A stretch of DNA of 64,000 nt from Actinernus sp. WN-2022 (lineage: Eukaryota; Cnidaria; Anthozoa; Actiniaria; Actinernidae), in NCBI GenBank assembly GCA_030867875.1, contig JAOWCC010000577.1, positions 86,657,740 through 86,721,739 on the forward strand. Reading direction: 5' to 3'. The translations under genes and the position numbers were made by a program. This document shows, piece by piece, positions 11,684 to 22,540 of this stretch; position 1 is the first letter of the stretch; each line of letters starts with the position of its first letter. The notes under the pieces were generated by a model. That model worked only from the letters and a program-made list of their open reading frames with translations, searched no databases and was not told where the DNA came from.

Positions 11684-12228
11684 GCCTGGTTTCTATTTAA
11701 TCGCTACGATCGTTGCGATCGTCGCTATCGCAGCAAAACGTGTTGGGCGATCGTATGGAAACAACTGAAGTCTCTAGCGATCGCGACGATCGCAGCGATG
11801 TGTTCGCCGAGATAGAATCTGTTCTATCTCGGCGATCGTGGCGATCGAATGGAAACCACTCTTCGGCGATCCAACGATCGTAACGATCGGAATGTATCCC
11901 ACAATTAAGTTGCAAGTGATCGGAACAAATCCCATAATGCACTGATATCTATAGTAATGTTCAGGTCACTTCAACAACATGACAAACATACGACTGTCTT
12001 TACAGCAAATTTCAGTAGAGATCAAGATGTTTTCGCCTTTGATTGTTTTGTCTTCTTCGTCGAATTAGGGCAAGAATTAACAAGAAAATAACACGACTCA
12101 AGCACGAACCTCCTGTTCTCTACCGCCAGTTTTATTCATGTTTGGCGCCAAACTTTGTTGTCGGATCCAAGTTATTTTGTGCTGGACGGGCCATCGCAAC
12201 GATCGTAGAGATCAAATGGAAACCAGGC
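11684..12228. mobile_element. 545-bp MITE with GCCTGGTTTC ends at a TTAA-like site
   Basis: GCCTGGTTTCtATTTaATC at the left and its inverse GATCaAATGGAAACCAGGC at the right form terminal repeats of about 40 bp that include CTACGATCGTTGCGATCG-like words. It is flanked by TTAA (11,680) and TTGA (12,229). Many internal CGATCG palindromes occur. It interrupts the LINE pseudogene. The TTAA-like site suggests piggyBac-type mobilisation, but the right copy differs by one base. Confidence 0.7.
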
Positions 12229-12413
12229 TTGAGAAATGTGACGAGAGTTCGTGGACAGGTTCGTTTCCAAAAACAATGAGTTTTTTTCCTGATAAATTAA
12301 CACTTAATTTATTTGCAAGTAGGCAATCATAGAGACAATTAAACTCATTATTAAGAACTTTAATTAGAGTTAAACGTTTTTGTGACTATATAGAAGATTC
12401 ATATCATCTGCGT

Positions 12414-12760
12414 CAGGAGCCCATTACCAGGAGCGTCCATCTCCCATACTAGGTCTGTGAGTCAGCGCCGTATGACCGGAGTGAGCTATATTTAGAACAG
12501 ATCTCACGGGAGTTCACGTGCTCACACTTTGGGAATCCAATCAAACCATAGTCAAGACAGTGCAGCGTTAGTAAAATCACCTCGGTCAAACAACCATAGA
12601 TCATTCTTAATCTCGATAATTACGGCAAGCATATGCACGATCGCAGCAGAGTCAGAAGGCAGTTACCCGGGAAACATGCATGTTCTAAAAATAGCTCAAA
12701 CCGGTTATACGCTGACTCACGGGTATAGCATACATGGACGCTCCTGGTAATGGGCTCCTG
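12414..12760. mobile_element. 347-bp hAT-like MITE with 7-bp target duplication
   Basis: The ends CAGGAGCCCATTACCAGGAG and its perfect inverse form terminal inverted repeats of at least 27 bp. Direct repeats TCTGCGT lie immediately outside (12,407-12,413 and 12,761-12,767). The CAG..CTG ends resemble hAT elements, which usually make 8-bp duplications; seven bases are visible here. It landed inside the YADD codons of the LINE pseudogene. Confidence 0.88.
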
Positions 12761-13760
12761 TCTGCGTAGAGTAACAAATGTATAGCCTTGGTTACGAACT
12801 GGGCATCATTTACATAACGAAGAAACAAGATTGGTCCCAGAATAGATCATGTAGTACTCCACAGGTAAGTGGCAGCAAGCTGGAGCTACTACCATTAACA
12901 AAAACAAACTGTTTCCGATCCATGAGATAACTTTGAAAAAGTTTATTTGTATTGCCATTTACGCCATAACTAAGAAAGTTTAGTTAGCAAAATCTCGTGA
13001 TTAACCGAATATCAAATCTATAAAAATACCAATGGATATATTACCGCTTTCAATCGCGTCTATAAAGTCTGGTTACGAAATCGATTTATGCTATATGGCA
13101 TGATAGGGATTCGCAAATAATTTGTTCAAATACTTTAGAAAAGGTAGGTAAGAGTGATATTGGTCTATAATTTTAGGCATACCCCTCGTCTCCACCCTTG
13201 AAGAGGGGGCTAACTTTGGCGATTTTAAAAAGGTCAGGAAAAATGCAAGTTTTTAAAGATAAAAGTTAATGGCTGATAAATGCACTCGCCGATATCCTTA
13301 ACAGATCTTACGGGAATGTCGCCGTCACCAACAGCTTTAGCACAATCGAGATTGTATATTATCTAAGACTTTATATGGCGAGATGTACTGTAACGATAGT
13401 TCAGTAGGTGAAGAGATTTTCATCCATTCTCTAAAATCTTTTTTACTATAGTAGGCAGCCTTTGAGCTAAAGATGGACCAACTTCAGTAAAAAAACTTAT
13501 TGAATATATTTGCAATATCTATGTTCTTTGTATAGCGTTTACCACTACTAGTAATATATGAAATATTTTTATGTTGCGCTTTCTTTTGTTTAGCACCTCA
13601 TTTATGACATTCCAGGTGACCTTTAAGTTTCCTTTTTGCCTTAGATAGCATTTCTTTACTGAATAACACATTTTAGTGAAACGAATTAAATGATTTAGTT
13701 TATTTCTTTGCCCGGACTGGACTAGGGTATCATTTCAATGATAATTTCTAATTTAACTCG

Positions 13761-13949
13761 AGGAATGATCAAATGAAGATTCTGTAGTCTTTCTAACAAC
13801 ATATCGGCTTGAGGAAATGAACGCACAAGTCACACAACCGCCTCTACCTCGGTTACACATGCTTCTACTAGTTCAGAATAATTGATATTTCGCAAATTAT
13901 AATGCTAATATGGTAGAATGTAGCTGGGAGCATATGACACTTCAGCTCG
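13761..13949. other. possible 5' part of the dead LINE
   Basis: No motif is recognised. Orientation and position would fit the endonuclease-RT linker of the minus-strand LINE. Confidence 0.25.
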
Positions 13950-14360
13950 TTCTATAAAATCCGGGGGGGGGGGGGGGGAGGGAGGGAAACTCCGTTACCA
14001 AAATGACGGGAGTTCTCGGCGTTTATTTTGAAAATGACCCCATTGACGCATAAATTAAAGGAGGTTTAAAAACCATCATGATTTCGATCCCTAAAAGGTA
14101 CGCATAAATTTAAATTAATAAAGTGATTCCTTTGTGAACGTTGTAAAATAACTTAAAATTCTAATTCTGAACCCTAAAAGGTACGACTCGGGTTGCGTAA
14201 CTAACGCGCGTGAACAGGACCCCCTAAAAGGTACGGTTACGATAATTGTATCTCTAAAAGGAGCGCCGAGCACCCCCGTCGTCAGTTCAATGTATGGAGT
14301 CCCCCCCCCCCCCCCCCCCCCTCCCACCACCCCTCCCGGGGTATAAAATACACGAGGAAC
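13950..14360. repeat. G/C-tract-bounded repeat with CCCTAAAAGGTACG motifs
   Basis: A poly-G tract (about 13,963-13,978) and a poly-C tract (about 14,300-14,322) face each other as inverted ends. The right edge continues into CCCGGGGTATAAAATAC. Between them the motif CCCTAAAAGGTACG recurs near 14,090, 14,171 and 14,222, with a variant CTCTAAAAGGAGCG near 14,252. A minus frame through the C tract gives glycine runs and is not a gene. Confidence 0.55.
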
Positions 14361-14769
14361 AAAACCCAAGCGGCACCAACCTCCGTTAGACTTGCTCCAA
14401 GTCGAACTTGCTGAGTCACTTGGTAAGCGATTACTGGGTCAAAAAGCGAGTGCGAGAATCGAAGCGAGAGGCGAGTAGGGGGGGCTAAGAAGGACTTTGA
14501 GAAAGTCTACAACCTCACCGGTATATATATAAACAACCTGAAATAGTGCATATGCCATATATTACATTCGTAATGTGGGGCAGTTTAATATAAGAGATGA
14601 ACTTTTCGCAATTGTGGTCCTCATAATATTCGTGTAATTTCGGAACATAATTTTTAATCGCACAACCGAGAACACTCGAGTCCTACAGCTATGGCTTCAA
14701 TATCCGGGAAGAGTCATACTAGATATCTATATAGTGTCACATTTTTAATAATCATTTTGTAATCTGTCT
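14361..14769. other. intergenic, nothing recognised
   Basis: No frame, RNA gene or shared repeat noticed. Confidence 0.35.
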
Positions 14770-14945
14770 TATAACTCGGGCCAGGCCTTTGGCCGGCACG
14801 AGTCTTAAATCGCAAAAAAAAAAATACAACGTCGAACTTTTTCGCCGTTAACCAATCAGATAGCACCTTCATTGGAAGTTCTTTTCGCCACCGTACCAAT
14901 CAGATTGCACTGTGCTGGTCACGTGAACAGTGGACAACATTTCCA
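14770..14945 (-). repeat. diverged copy of the array-spacer repeat
   Basis: On the minus strand this reads AATCTGATTGGT, CACGTG, then GCGATTTAAGACTCGTGCCG and GCCAAAGGCCTGGCCCGAGT. The same order (AATCTGATTGGT, TGTCACGTG, GCGATTTATGACTCGTGCCG, GCCAAAGGCCTGGCCCGAGT) appears in every long unit of the KCTD array, for example 48,096-48,193. The GGCCAAAGGCC core is palindromic. So the array spacer contains a dispersed repeat. Confidence 0.6.
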
Positions 14946-16480
14946 GGTTTTTCAAGATGGCGGCGAGTGGGAGTTTTGACTTAGCAAAACCTTTAATATC
15001 AGCTTTTTTTTTGTGTAAACCAAAGGTTCCTTCCAGTGCAATACCAATATGTTTGTCTTTTCTAAAGCTGAGAGGTGTTTCACGGGCTTTGGACGGGAAT
15101 TTATCACATATTATGCGACATGCTTTAAGATACACTCGTGACAGTCGGCTATAAAGACACTTAGACAGCAGCTTGTAAATGTATGTAGCCGCTAATCTGA
15201 ACATGATAACCTTTATACCAATTGACTGTCGTTGTGTTGTTATTTATTGTTATTAACCTCTCGAAAGCATAGTAGAAATGACCCGATTTCTCAGTTCTCT
15301 GACTGACAGGGGCCTTTTAAAATATTATATGCACATGTATTTAAATGTTTATAAATTCGGGAACGAAAATCTAGCATGCAGTAAGTGAGTATAAACTGAG
15401 TAAGTAAACCGAAATGAATTTTTTTCTCAAACGAACGATAAATGACTCTGTTGTGGAAATCGCATATTTATATATATATATATCTGTGGCGTGTTGTTGA
15501 CACTGGTAAAAAACAATCTTTCCTAAGCACAAGACCAAGGGACAGTTACCACCTAACAGTGACACATGTACAATTATTGGCTTTTTATTTTGTTCTATTT
15601 CCCGGGTCTATTTACATCTGGCCTGTACCTCTTTGTATTTGACTATTATCTCTGGGTTCAGGCATTCTACAGTGTATTTAATGTTTTTTTTAGAACTGAC
15701 ATAATGATATTATGTATAGAGTAGTGTATTTATCATTATTGCAAGTTTATAAAATAAACTAAATTTGGTCCAGAACTGAGAAAGTATACTTACATGCAAG
15801 TGGCACTCTTTCTTTCCCTTCCCCTTTCTTGCTACCATTATATATATCCATGCAAGCTAGATCTTGTTTCAGTGTTTTCCATCTTGAGGTGGTCCTGGCT
15901 TAAGATAACCCTAAGGTTACCTTAAGGACCTACCTTCTCATCATTGTATTTCTTATTATGCCTTATTACTCGTATACATTTCCATCATCTTATGAGAAAA
16001 TAAATTGTTGTTCCTCAGTTCTTGGCATCAGCATCATCACTTTCACTCGGTCACGATCAGGAGTACGAGTGCTTTTAAGAATTATTTGGGAATGAAAATT
16101 AATCTTGTTGCGACCCCAATGATAGAAAAAAATGAGTGGACATTGCCGCATGTTTCTTTGTGGTCTGCCATTATAAGTTTCAGTCTCCTTCAAGATGTAG
16201 AAAATGAGCACTAGCACAGTGGCAGCTCACTAATACTAGAAAATGGTGGTATGTAGTTTACGACCCCAATCGAAAATATTGTATTGAGAATTTGGCCTGA
16301 ATTTCAGCCGTCTCCACTGGTTTGTTAATGAGAATTACAAATAGATGACTTTATTTCACATGTACATGTAGAACGACATTACATGTACCTAACTATTCAC
16401 AATGAACAGCAACATTATGTGGAATTTGTTGTTCTTAAAAAATTGCTTGATTTCTCGTAGTCGTACTGCACCTGATATAA
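14946..16480. other. 1.5-kb stretch without a supported gene
   Basis: Two small open frames (14,930-15,154 plus and 14,869-15,204 minus) overlap on opposite strands and show no domain. A short TATATA run lies near 15,466-15,483. I see nothing else. Confidence 0.35.
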
Positions 16481-16600
16481 TTGCAATACCAAGTTTTTTT
16501 AAATAATTCTAACGACCCTCAAGGAACAATAATATTGAAAAGAAAGTAATATTAAACTACAGAATTGAAGGAAATTGTGGCTGAAATGTACATGCACAGC
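16481..16600 (+). repeat. dispersed repeat, inverted copy at 29,540-29,655
   Basis: Text such as ggaacaataatattgaaaag, aaagtaatattaaactacag and aattgaaggaaattgtggct appears as its reverse complement near 29,543-29,620. Non-coding. The family is unknown. Confidence 0.65.
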
Positions 16601-16669
16601 ATGTATGTATGTGTGTGTTGTGTGTGTATTATGGCTCTATCCCCCCCCCCCCCCGGCAACAACAATATA

Positions 16670-16785
16670 CATACATACATGGGTTTTATTTGGATTGTGT
16701 ACAAACGTTGTACATTGATTGTTTGTTCCAAATAACGTTAGCGTTACCATAATTTTAAAAGATAATTTTACAATAATTACCATAG
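16670..16785 (+). repeat. direct repeat, first copy
   Basis: The segment from the ATAC repeat through TTTGGATTGTGTACAAACGT, TGTACATTGATTGTTTGTTC and CAAATAACGTTAGCGTTA is repeated almost exactly at 17,235-17,352. The pair brackets a SINE-containing segment and could be target or LTR-like repeats of a small element. Confidence 0.7.
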
Positions 16786-17025
16786 CATACCATAACCCTA
16801 AACCCTAACCTAATCTCCTCCCCCCCCCCCCCCCCCCCGGCATACGTAGGGCATTTGCACATTTACATTTGACAGACAAGAGCATCAGTAGAGAACCAAT
16901 TCTCTGGCTACTATAGCACAAACCATGTTGACACAAAATTATGCTAGAACTCCATGCAGTACATGCTATAGATGGCCCGAGTTAAGACCACTCAGGGCCT
17001 CTTGTTTATCTTATTTCGCAACATG

Positions 17026-17200
17026 GGTGGCATGGGTGGCGCAGTGTGTTAGTGCTCGCCTCTCACCGCTGCGGCCCGAGTTCGAGTCGGACTTGGTGCC
17101 ATATGGGAGTTGAGTTTGTTTGTTGTGTTGTTCTCTCCCTTGCCACGAGGGTTTTCTCCGGGTTCTCTAGTTAGTTTCCTCCGTAAAAAGTGAACATGTG
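17026..17200 (+). mobile_element. tRNA-derived SINE (head family shared with 32,640-32,910)
   Basis: A pol III A-box-like TGGCGCAGTGTGTTAGTG near 17,036 and a B-box-like GAGTTCGAGTC at about 17,078-17,088 lie at tRNA spacing. They are joined by GCTCGCCTCTCACCGCTGCG, which also occurs in the minus-strand SINE near 32,870. The cloverleaf is degenerate, with no acceptor stem, so this is a SINE head rather than a tRNA gene. The region after it carries the CTCCGTAAAAA segment found in the other copy. Confidence 0.75.
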
Positions 17201-17234
17201 AGTTTGAGAGTAGTATGTATAAAAATATATCGAT

Positions 17235-17352
17235 GTTACATACATACATACATGGGTTTATTTGGATCGTGTACAAACGTTGTACATTGATTGTTTGTTC
17301 CAAATAACGTTAGTGTTATAATAATTTAGAAAGATAATTTTACAATAATTTA
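17235..17352 (+). repeat. direct repeat, second copy
   Basis: Partner of 16,670-16,785: same ATAC start, GTACAAACGTTGTACATTG, TTCCAAATAACGTTAGTGTT and the AAGATAATTTTACAATAATT tail. Confidence 0.7.
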
Positions 17353-17429
17353 CATTTGACTTTATGACTAGTTTTACAAATTCTATCAGAGATAACTATA
17401 TATTAAATTACATTATCGGACGTCTCCTC

Positions 17430-17560
17430 TTTTTTTTTTTTAGTGGGGAGTGTGTGTGGAGTTGAAAGCAGGCCCCCACCAGCTATGCTGAAATACGTAG
17501 CCTACCGTAACAACACTAATATTTATATTATTTTATTTAACAGCTATCACGTTCAAAAAT
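17430..17560 (+). repeat. SINE-tail-like repeat (GTGGGGAGTGTGTG family)
   Basis: AGTGGGGAGTGTGTG..GGAG..AAAGCAGGCCC..ACCAGC is shared with 28,937-29,030 (plus) and, reversed, with 32,650-32,740, where it is the 3' part of a tRNA-headed SINE. The copy here is separated from its likely head by the direct repeat. Confidence 0.6.
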
Positions 17561-18166
17561 ACACGCCAATGTAAATTTTCTTCATTGTACCTGAAGACGG
17601 CTGGTGTAAGCAGCCGAAATATTGTACCTTTAACTTCAAAATTCTACGTTGTATCGGACTTTGCTTCTTTGTAGTTCATTTGAACATTTTTATTTCCTGT
17701 GAACTTTTATTCACAGGAAATAGATGTCGACCGTGTGAGATAGTCGGCGATTCCCGCGCCCGACGTATTCCCGTTAGCCATTATCAACTGACATTGGGGG
17801 AGGGCCGTTACGTTTCCATAACTCCAGGCCCAAAAAAGGGAGACCATCCCCCAATTCTGGTCTTTAAACTATGGGCCCTCCCCTAAACATGCGCTCAAAC
17901 AATTGTGACCCTCCCGCTGCTCAGAAAATTGTAGCATTCGTGAAAGTAATGATCACCATGCATGTACAGTACTAAACAAACTATTGATACATGGATATTT
18001 CTCTCAACGTTATACAACTTCGTCAAGCAAATTAAAACTACCTTAATTTTATTACATATAACTTTGCTGTTGTTTTGAATTATTTTACTAACGGAGCTCC
18101 TTCGTGGGCCGCATACAGCGAGCAATCCAAAAACATCACTGCAACGCATGACCGCTCGCCTGCCCC
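17561..18166. other. spacer with short perfect hairpins
   Basis: CTATTTCCTGTGAA/TTCACAGGAAATAG-type hairpin near 17,691-17,723 and GGGGGAGGGCC/GGGCCCTCCCC near 17,796-17,884. CTGAAGACGGCTG..CAGCCGAAA near 17,592 folds into one stem. No gene is supported. Confidence 0.4.
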
Positions 18167-18790
18167 AGCTCTATGTGATTTAGAGTGCCGAGCATTTAGA
18201 TAGAAAACCACGAGCGAGATTCTGATTGGCTGAGAGCAGTGCAAGTTTATCCCAAATTGCACTGTTTGGTTGAAATTGCACTCCAAATCAGGAATTTGAC
18301 AATCTGTAAATCGAAAACAAAACTTCCAGAATGAAATAGAGGTACACAAAGTTGTTCACAGTCATGTGTTGGTAAATCAGTGAATTTTTCCGATGATTTT
18401 CCAAAAATCTGTGTTTCCGAACATATCCGAATGCTTAAAACTGACAATGCTGCGCTGTGGTTAGGGCAAAAACACGTCTAACCATGTAAATTCATTTGAC
18501 AGTACTAAACATTAACATTACAGATGATGTAGCATTACTTCATAAACGGTGCTTTAATTGCCCCAATATTCCCGAAGATCGTCCGAAGATTCAAGTAAAT
18601 TTGTATATAATTAAAATGAAATCATATGGTATTCTCGTGCAATTCGGGATAAATTCGAACTTGTGAGTTTTCAAAGATCTCAAATTTTGATACTCTTTGA
18701 AAACTCACTCGTTCAAATTTATCCCGAATTGCACGAGAATACCATATGATTTCCTATACAAATGCGAGGCACTCTAAATCACATAGAACT
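18167..18790. mobile_element. 620-bp MITE containing a 164-bp near-perfect hairpin
   Basis: The outer ends CTCTATGTGATTTAGAGTGC and GCACTCTAAATCACATAGA are inverted. Inside, 18,600-18,677 and 18,686-18,763 are near-perfect inverse arms of about 78 bp (TCATATGGTATTCTCGTGCA against TGCACGAGAATACCATATGA) around a loop of about 15 bases. No coding frame fits a transposase. Confidence 0.8.
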
Positions 18791-18910
18791 CGAGTGTTCA
18801 TTATCTAACCGACTTAGAATTTGGTCACATCCACGAGACATTTTTTTCTGAAATGGCAACTACTGTAAGAAACTCTGAACATTTCGAAATAATATACAGG
18901 GTCTAGGGGG

Positions 18911-19008
18911 GTAATTAGTATTCTCTTTATAGAGAATACTAATAAGGCTATAATTTTCTATTGTTTCATAGCCTTAATAGTATTCTCTATATAGAGAATA
19001 CTAATTAC
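18911..19008. mobile_element. 98-bp palindromic MITE
   Basis: GTAATTAGTATTCTCT at the left and AGAGAATACTAATTAC at the right, plus inner AGAGAATACTAATAAGGCTA against TAGCCTTAATAGTATTCTCT, fold into one long hairpin. A second copy at 32,911 is split by the LINE at 32,986-35,228. Confidence 0.85.
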
Positions 19009-19575
19009 TTAACTATGCGATTTAATCAGCTGAAATGGGGAACGCTGATTGGTCGAGTGGGTGTGACCATGTTCTAATAATATTTGTAGCGCTTTTTTTC
19101 AAACCTAATCTACTAGCGACCATTGTTTTTTTATAGCGGGTGTACTGGTAGGATTTGGTACTTTACTTGGACAAAATGACATGCCCCTCCCTATGATTAT
19201 GTGTTTTGCATTCCGCCTCCATGTAGATATCCCCCCCCCCAATATTATAATAAAAATGACACAGTTATCCAGCAGCTAGATACAGATACATACAACCAGG
19301 AGCCAAAATCGGACTGCATTCTCCTGCTGGCTTTTCTAACATAACTAGATGTTTGAATAGTGTCATCCTCGCGAGGGGCGTGGCTAGATAGTTTTACATT
19401 GTACTCCAAGTAGAGTGCATGATCATTGTACGCACTATTGTGGGGAATCCAGGGACATGGTCCCCCAGAACATTTTGAAATCTAGACCTCGTGAATGGTA
19501 TTTCCTGAATTTTGAGGCGAAGTTAAAGAGAACGACTTGCAGTGTCTCAAAGATCATTCCACAAACGCGTATATA

Positions 19576-19934
19576 AAATAGTTTCGATAGTACGCGCGCT
19601 ATGATTGTCTGTAAGCCGTATTTCTATAACTCTATAGAAACATAGACAGTTGAGCGCGCGCTTGAGCTAGTTGTGAGAATTTACGTTTTGGTTATAAATT
19701 AAGCGAGCGTTTCCGTGTTTTTATTCGTTTATTTTATAAAGGAAATAGAAAACATTTTCCCCTTGTTTCTATAGAGTTATAGAAACACTTGTGGAAGTTT
19801 GGAAAAACTCAAAATAGCTGTGGAAATACTCGCCCTTCGGGCTCGTGTTCCCACTGCCATTTCTCGTTCTCCCAAATTCCCACTCGTGTTTCTCTAACTC
19901 TATAGAAACACGGGAAATGGTTTCTATTTCTTAA
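19576..19934. mobile_element. insertion with TTTCTATAACTCTATAGAAA hairpins
   Basis: Copy 2 reads straight through here (cgcatatatagcttcc near 35,827). Copy 1 has about 359 extra bases flanked by ATATA on each side. The insert carries three versions of the palindrome TTTCTATA(G)ACTCTATAGAAA-like. The filled/empty comparison shows it is a mobile element. Terminal repeats are short (AAATAG). Confidence 0.75.
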
Positions 19935-20639
19935 ATATAGCTTCCAAAGTGGATAGTACTTCAGGGGTGAGATTCAGTGATGGGCGAACCACACGAGCGC
20001 TGTATAGGCACGGATTCCTATGAGGTCCGGGAAAAGGCTTCCCCCGGAAATTTTGAATAGCATTTCATGCCTACATTTTGAGACCACTTTGGAGAAAAGC
20101 TAAAAGGTTACAAAACAAACAAGGCTGATGCATGCCGGATTACCGTCCATCCGAAATATTTCTAGTCGATAAACCATATTTCTAGCTGAAAACCTACGTT
20201 ATGGCCGACAGAAAGAAAAACAGGTTTCCATATGACATCTTTGTTCAGATAAAAGAAATGAAGGAAGTTCAATGGGCAGTCCAAATGATTAACTCATCAG
20301 GTATGATTGCAGCTCAGCCGCATAGGCTTGCCTATCCATCAGTCCGCCCGCCCGTCTGTCTAGCTATATTATATTGTTGTCGTTGGACTTCTTCTTCCTA
20401 GAGATCGGTTTAGATATAGATACGTTATTTATACCGCCTTTTTCGTAAGTGATGATTTTGAGCTTGGTAAACTGAGATAATTTCAATAAAAAGAACCACT
20501 GCCATCTAAAAGAGAACATACAAATCAACATGTTTGGAAAGTTTGAATATTATAGGGAGAAATCCTGAAAGGATATCGGGGATAAATATTATAGTGGCGT
20601 TTCCTGCGCGGGCCGAACCGCGCGAGCGTAAAAAATAAA

Positions 20640-20925
20640 AGTAAACTAAAGTCCACCTTTATTTTATTTATAGAGGGTTTAAACACGTTAACCGGCTGAC
20701 AGTTATCTAATATGTGCGGCCCTCTCTTTACTTTAGTCCTACGGTTTTACGTCCTTATCCGATCGAGAAGACGAGAAGGTCTAACCGTTTACTGTTCGAT
20801 CATGTAAAGGCAGCACCTTCTACTCAGTTATTTTAAGAACCCGAGTGTTATTCCGGCCGGGGTTTGAACCACGACCTCCCGCTCAGCAGACCTGAGCTTA
20901 ACTACTGAGCTAACGGGGAGCGAAG
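20640..20925 (-). mobile_element. tRNA-derived SINE, second family, copy 1
   Basis: On the minus strand the head reads GTTAGCTCAGTAGTTAAGC (A box), then GGTCGTGGTTCAAACCCC (B box) at tRNA spacing, followed by a non-tRNA body of about 200 bp ending near the ATAAATAAAATAAA stretch. The missing acceptor pairing and the added body argue against a tRNA gene. Part of the segmental duplication; its partner is 36,530-36,812. Confidence 0.75.
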
Positions 20926-21035
20926 CAGCATATACATACACACACACCGCGGCAAAGCGTCACATGCATGCGCTTTTGATAAGCCGGTGGCACACAAATT
21001 AGCTGTGGCCATTTATGATTGTGGTGTATACTATA

Positions 21036-21286
21036 GAGCGGATTTCAATTGAATGTCGGAAGTGTTTTGGTTTTGCGTTTACTAAGCTCTCCCATTGGCT
21101 GAGAAAGTAAACCAACCAATCAGAATCCAAAGCAAAACCAAACGCAAATTGCTTTTGGTTTTGCTTTGGTTTGTCATTGGCTCACAGGGAAGCCATTTAT
21201 GAGTTACTTGTGATTACTCGCTCCTATGATTGGCTGGCTGTGGGTAGTTTGCGTTTGGTTTTACTACACTCAACTGAAAACCGCTC
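21036..21286. mobile_element. 251-bp MITE with GAGCGGTTTTCAGTTGA ends
   Basis: The left end GAGCGGATTTCAATTGA and the right end TCAACTGAAAACCGCTC are inverted, with TATA on both sides. Copy 2 (near 36,920) is the empty site with one TATA. The interior has paired CCAATCAGAAT and TTGGTTTTGC words. I associate this end sequence with widespread coral mariner-like MITEs; that is memory, not a search. Confidence 0.85.
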
Positions 21287-22540
21287 TATACTGGTGCTAC
21301 TGTAATTTTGGAAAACCACTTTGGGTCGGTTTATGAGTAATATATATTTTACTTTTCTTTGCTTTCATTAATATAATGTACACATGCAGTGTTCTATCTA
21401 GGATGCATAATTTTTGTAACAGGTGTTTTATAACAACTTTTATTGGAGGCAAATGTAATAAAACAAATACAAGTATAACAAGTACAAAGGCAAAAAGAAA
21501 AGAAGATGTACATGTACGTACAACAAATGGTTCAATATGGATAAACCCGACAACCAGCACTTTCACTGTCCTCCTACAAGTCTCACCTTTTACAATATCA
21601 TACGTCAGCCCTGAAAAGACAATCCGCGCACATGGTAGTCAGTTTGTGTAAAATGTAACTCTGTCCGTAGCCTACTCAGTCCGTTAACTAACTTGTTGTT
21701 TTTAGTCACCTTGTGGTTGTGAAATCCTTATGATTAGTTCTTTCTTTGACTATTATTAATTTAATTTAGTGTCATGGGTCCGCAGTAATTGGCTTTAGCT
21801 GTTGCGGTCATCCTGCCTTTTATCATTTTGTTTCCACATCATTGTAATTTGTTAAAACTACGGTGATCATTCGTGGTATCATTCCTCATATGTATTTTTT
21901 CGTTCGGGCAAAGCTAAACAAACAAACAAACAAACAAGAACAGGACACGAAGGTCTGCCCTTGTAGTGTTGGTTACGAGCAGACGAAGGCTGTGCGCTTT
22001 GTTGGGGATACGGGGACGCCACCCCGATAATTGTTTTTAATTTAGATGCTCTGAGATGCAATCCGGTGCACTTTTGGACACAACATCTCAGAAGCTGTTT
22101 TGTAATGAAACAAGAGGCTGTACCAGCCTTTACTTGGGCCATATGGAATTTCAACAAGGAATACAACTTTGCAGGTTCGATTTAAAAAGTATTTTACACT
22201 TGCAATTTTTTAGCCTTTGAGAGAATAATAAATTATTTTAGATTCTTTTTAAAAGAGTTACATATATAATTCTTTTGAAAAAGAATTGTGATTTTTTAAT
22301 TGTCTCCAAAGAAGCCATATAATAAGAATATTATATTACTCCTGTAAAAAGAATCCTATTTTAGAGTGCTGCCATGGAAAGCGGAAAGCAAATTGCAGCC
22401 ATGTTTGTAACATTAACAGTGGCTACATGTGTTTGAGACAATATACATGTGGCAACACAAGACCAGTTATAATATAGTGAACACGAATGATTAATTCCAT
22501 CATGCTCTGCTGTCATGAGACTTATAACTCTTTACCAAAC

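Larger units (their letters stand above)
11070..13760 (-). pseudogene. dead LINE reverse transcriptase with two nested transposons
   Basis: Read on the minus strand from about 13,760 downwards, interrupted frames give the expected order of a jockey/CR1-like LINE: IANIFNKFFYEVGPSLAQRL near 13,500, RPISLLPTFSKVFEQI near 13,150, the DTVNHEILLTKLSYYG segment near 13,000, the polymerase B motif with frameshifts near 12,830, the catalytic YADD at about 12,400-12,410 and 12,770, ANKLSVNLSG near 12,310, KFLGMLVDEEISW near 11,620 and LQKRALRAI near 11,420. Stops occur throughout. The element was hit twice by DNA transposons, at 12,414-12,760 and 11,684-12,228. Removing both, with one copy of each target duplication, brings the flanking LINE text together. 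It belongs to a different lineage from the LINE at 33-35 kb. Confidence 0.82.
18911..22540 (+). repeat. segmental duplication, copy 1 (3.6 kb)
   Basis: From the palindromic MITE to TATAACTCTTTACCAAA near 22,538, the sequence matches 32,911-38,172 in order and orientation with small differences. Copy 1 has two insertions absent from copy 2 (19,576-19,934 and 21,036-21,286). Copy 2 has a LINE absent here. Apart from a SINE, no gene is recognised inside. A small reverse frame near 19,440-20,060 also occurs in copy 2, without a domain. Confidence 0.85.

Noticed and set aside
12043..12332. Two small plus frames
   Set aside because: They run across the end of the MITE at 11,684-12,228 into the dead LINE, so they join unrelated sequences.
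14115..14369. Minus frame with a glycine run
   Set aside because: Produced by translation of the poly-C tract.
14869..15204. 111-codon minus frame and 74-codon plus frame
   Set aside because: They overlap on opposite strands, show no family motif, and begin in a dispersed repeat.
17036..17100. tRNA gene
   Set aside because: A and B boxes are present but the acceptor and anticodon stems are not formed, and a SINE body follows. The same holds for 20,855-20,920, 32,845-32,905 and 36,745-36,810.
17590..17635. Hammerhead ribozyme core (CTGAAGA, stem, GAAA)
   Set aside because: Only helix II is convincing. There is one base too many beside it, and the flanks ATTGTAC and ATTGTACC are direct, not complementary, so helices I and III do not form.
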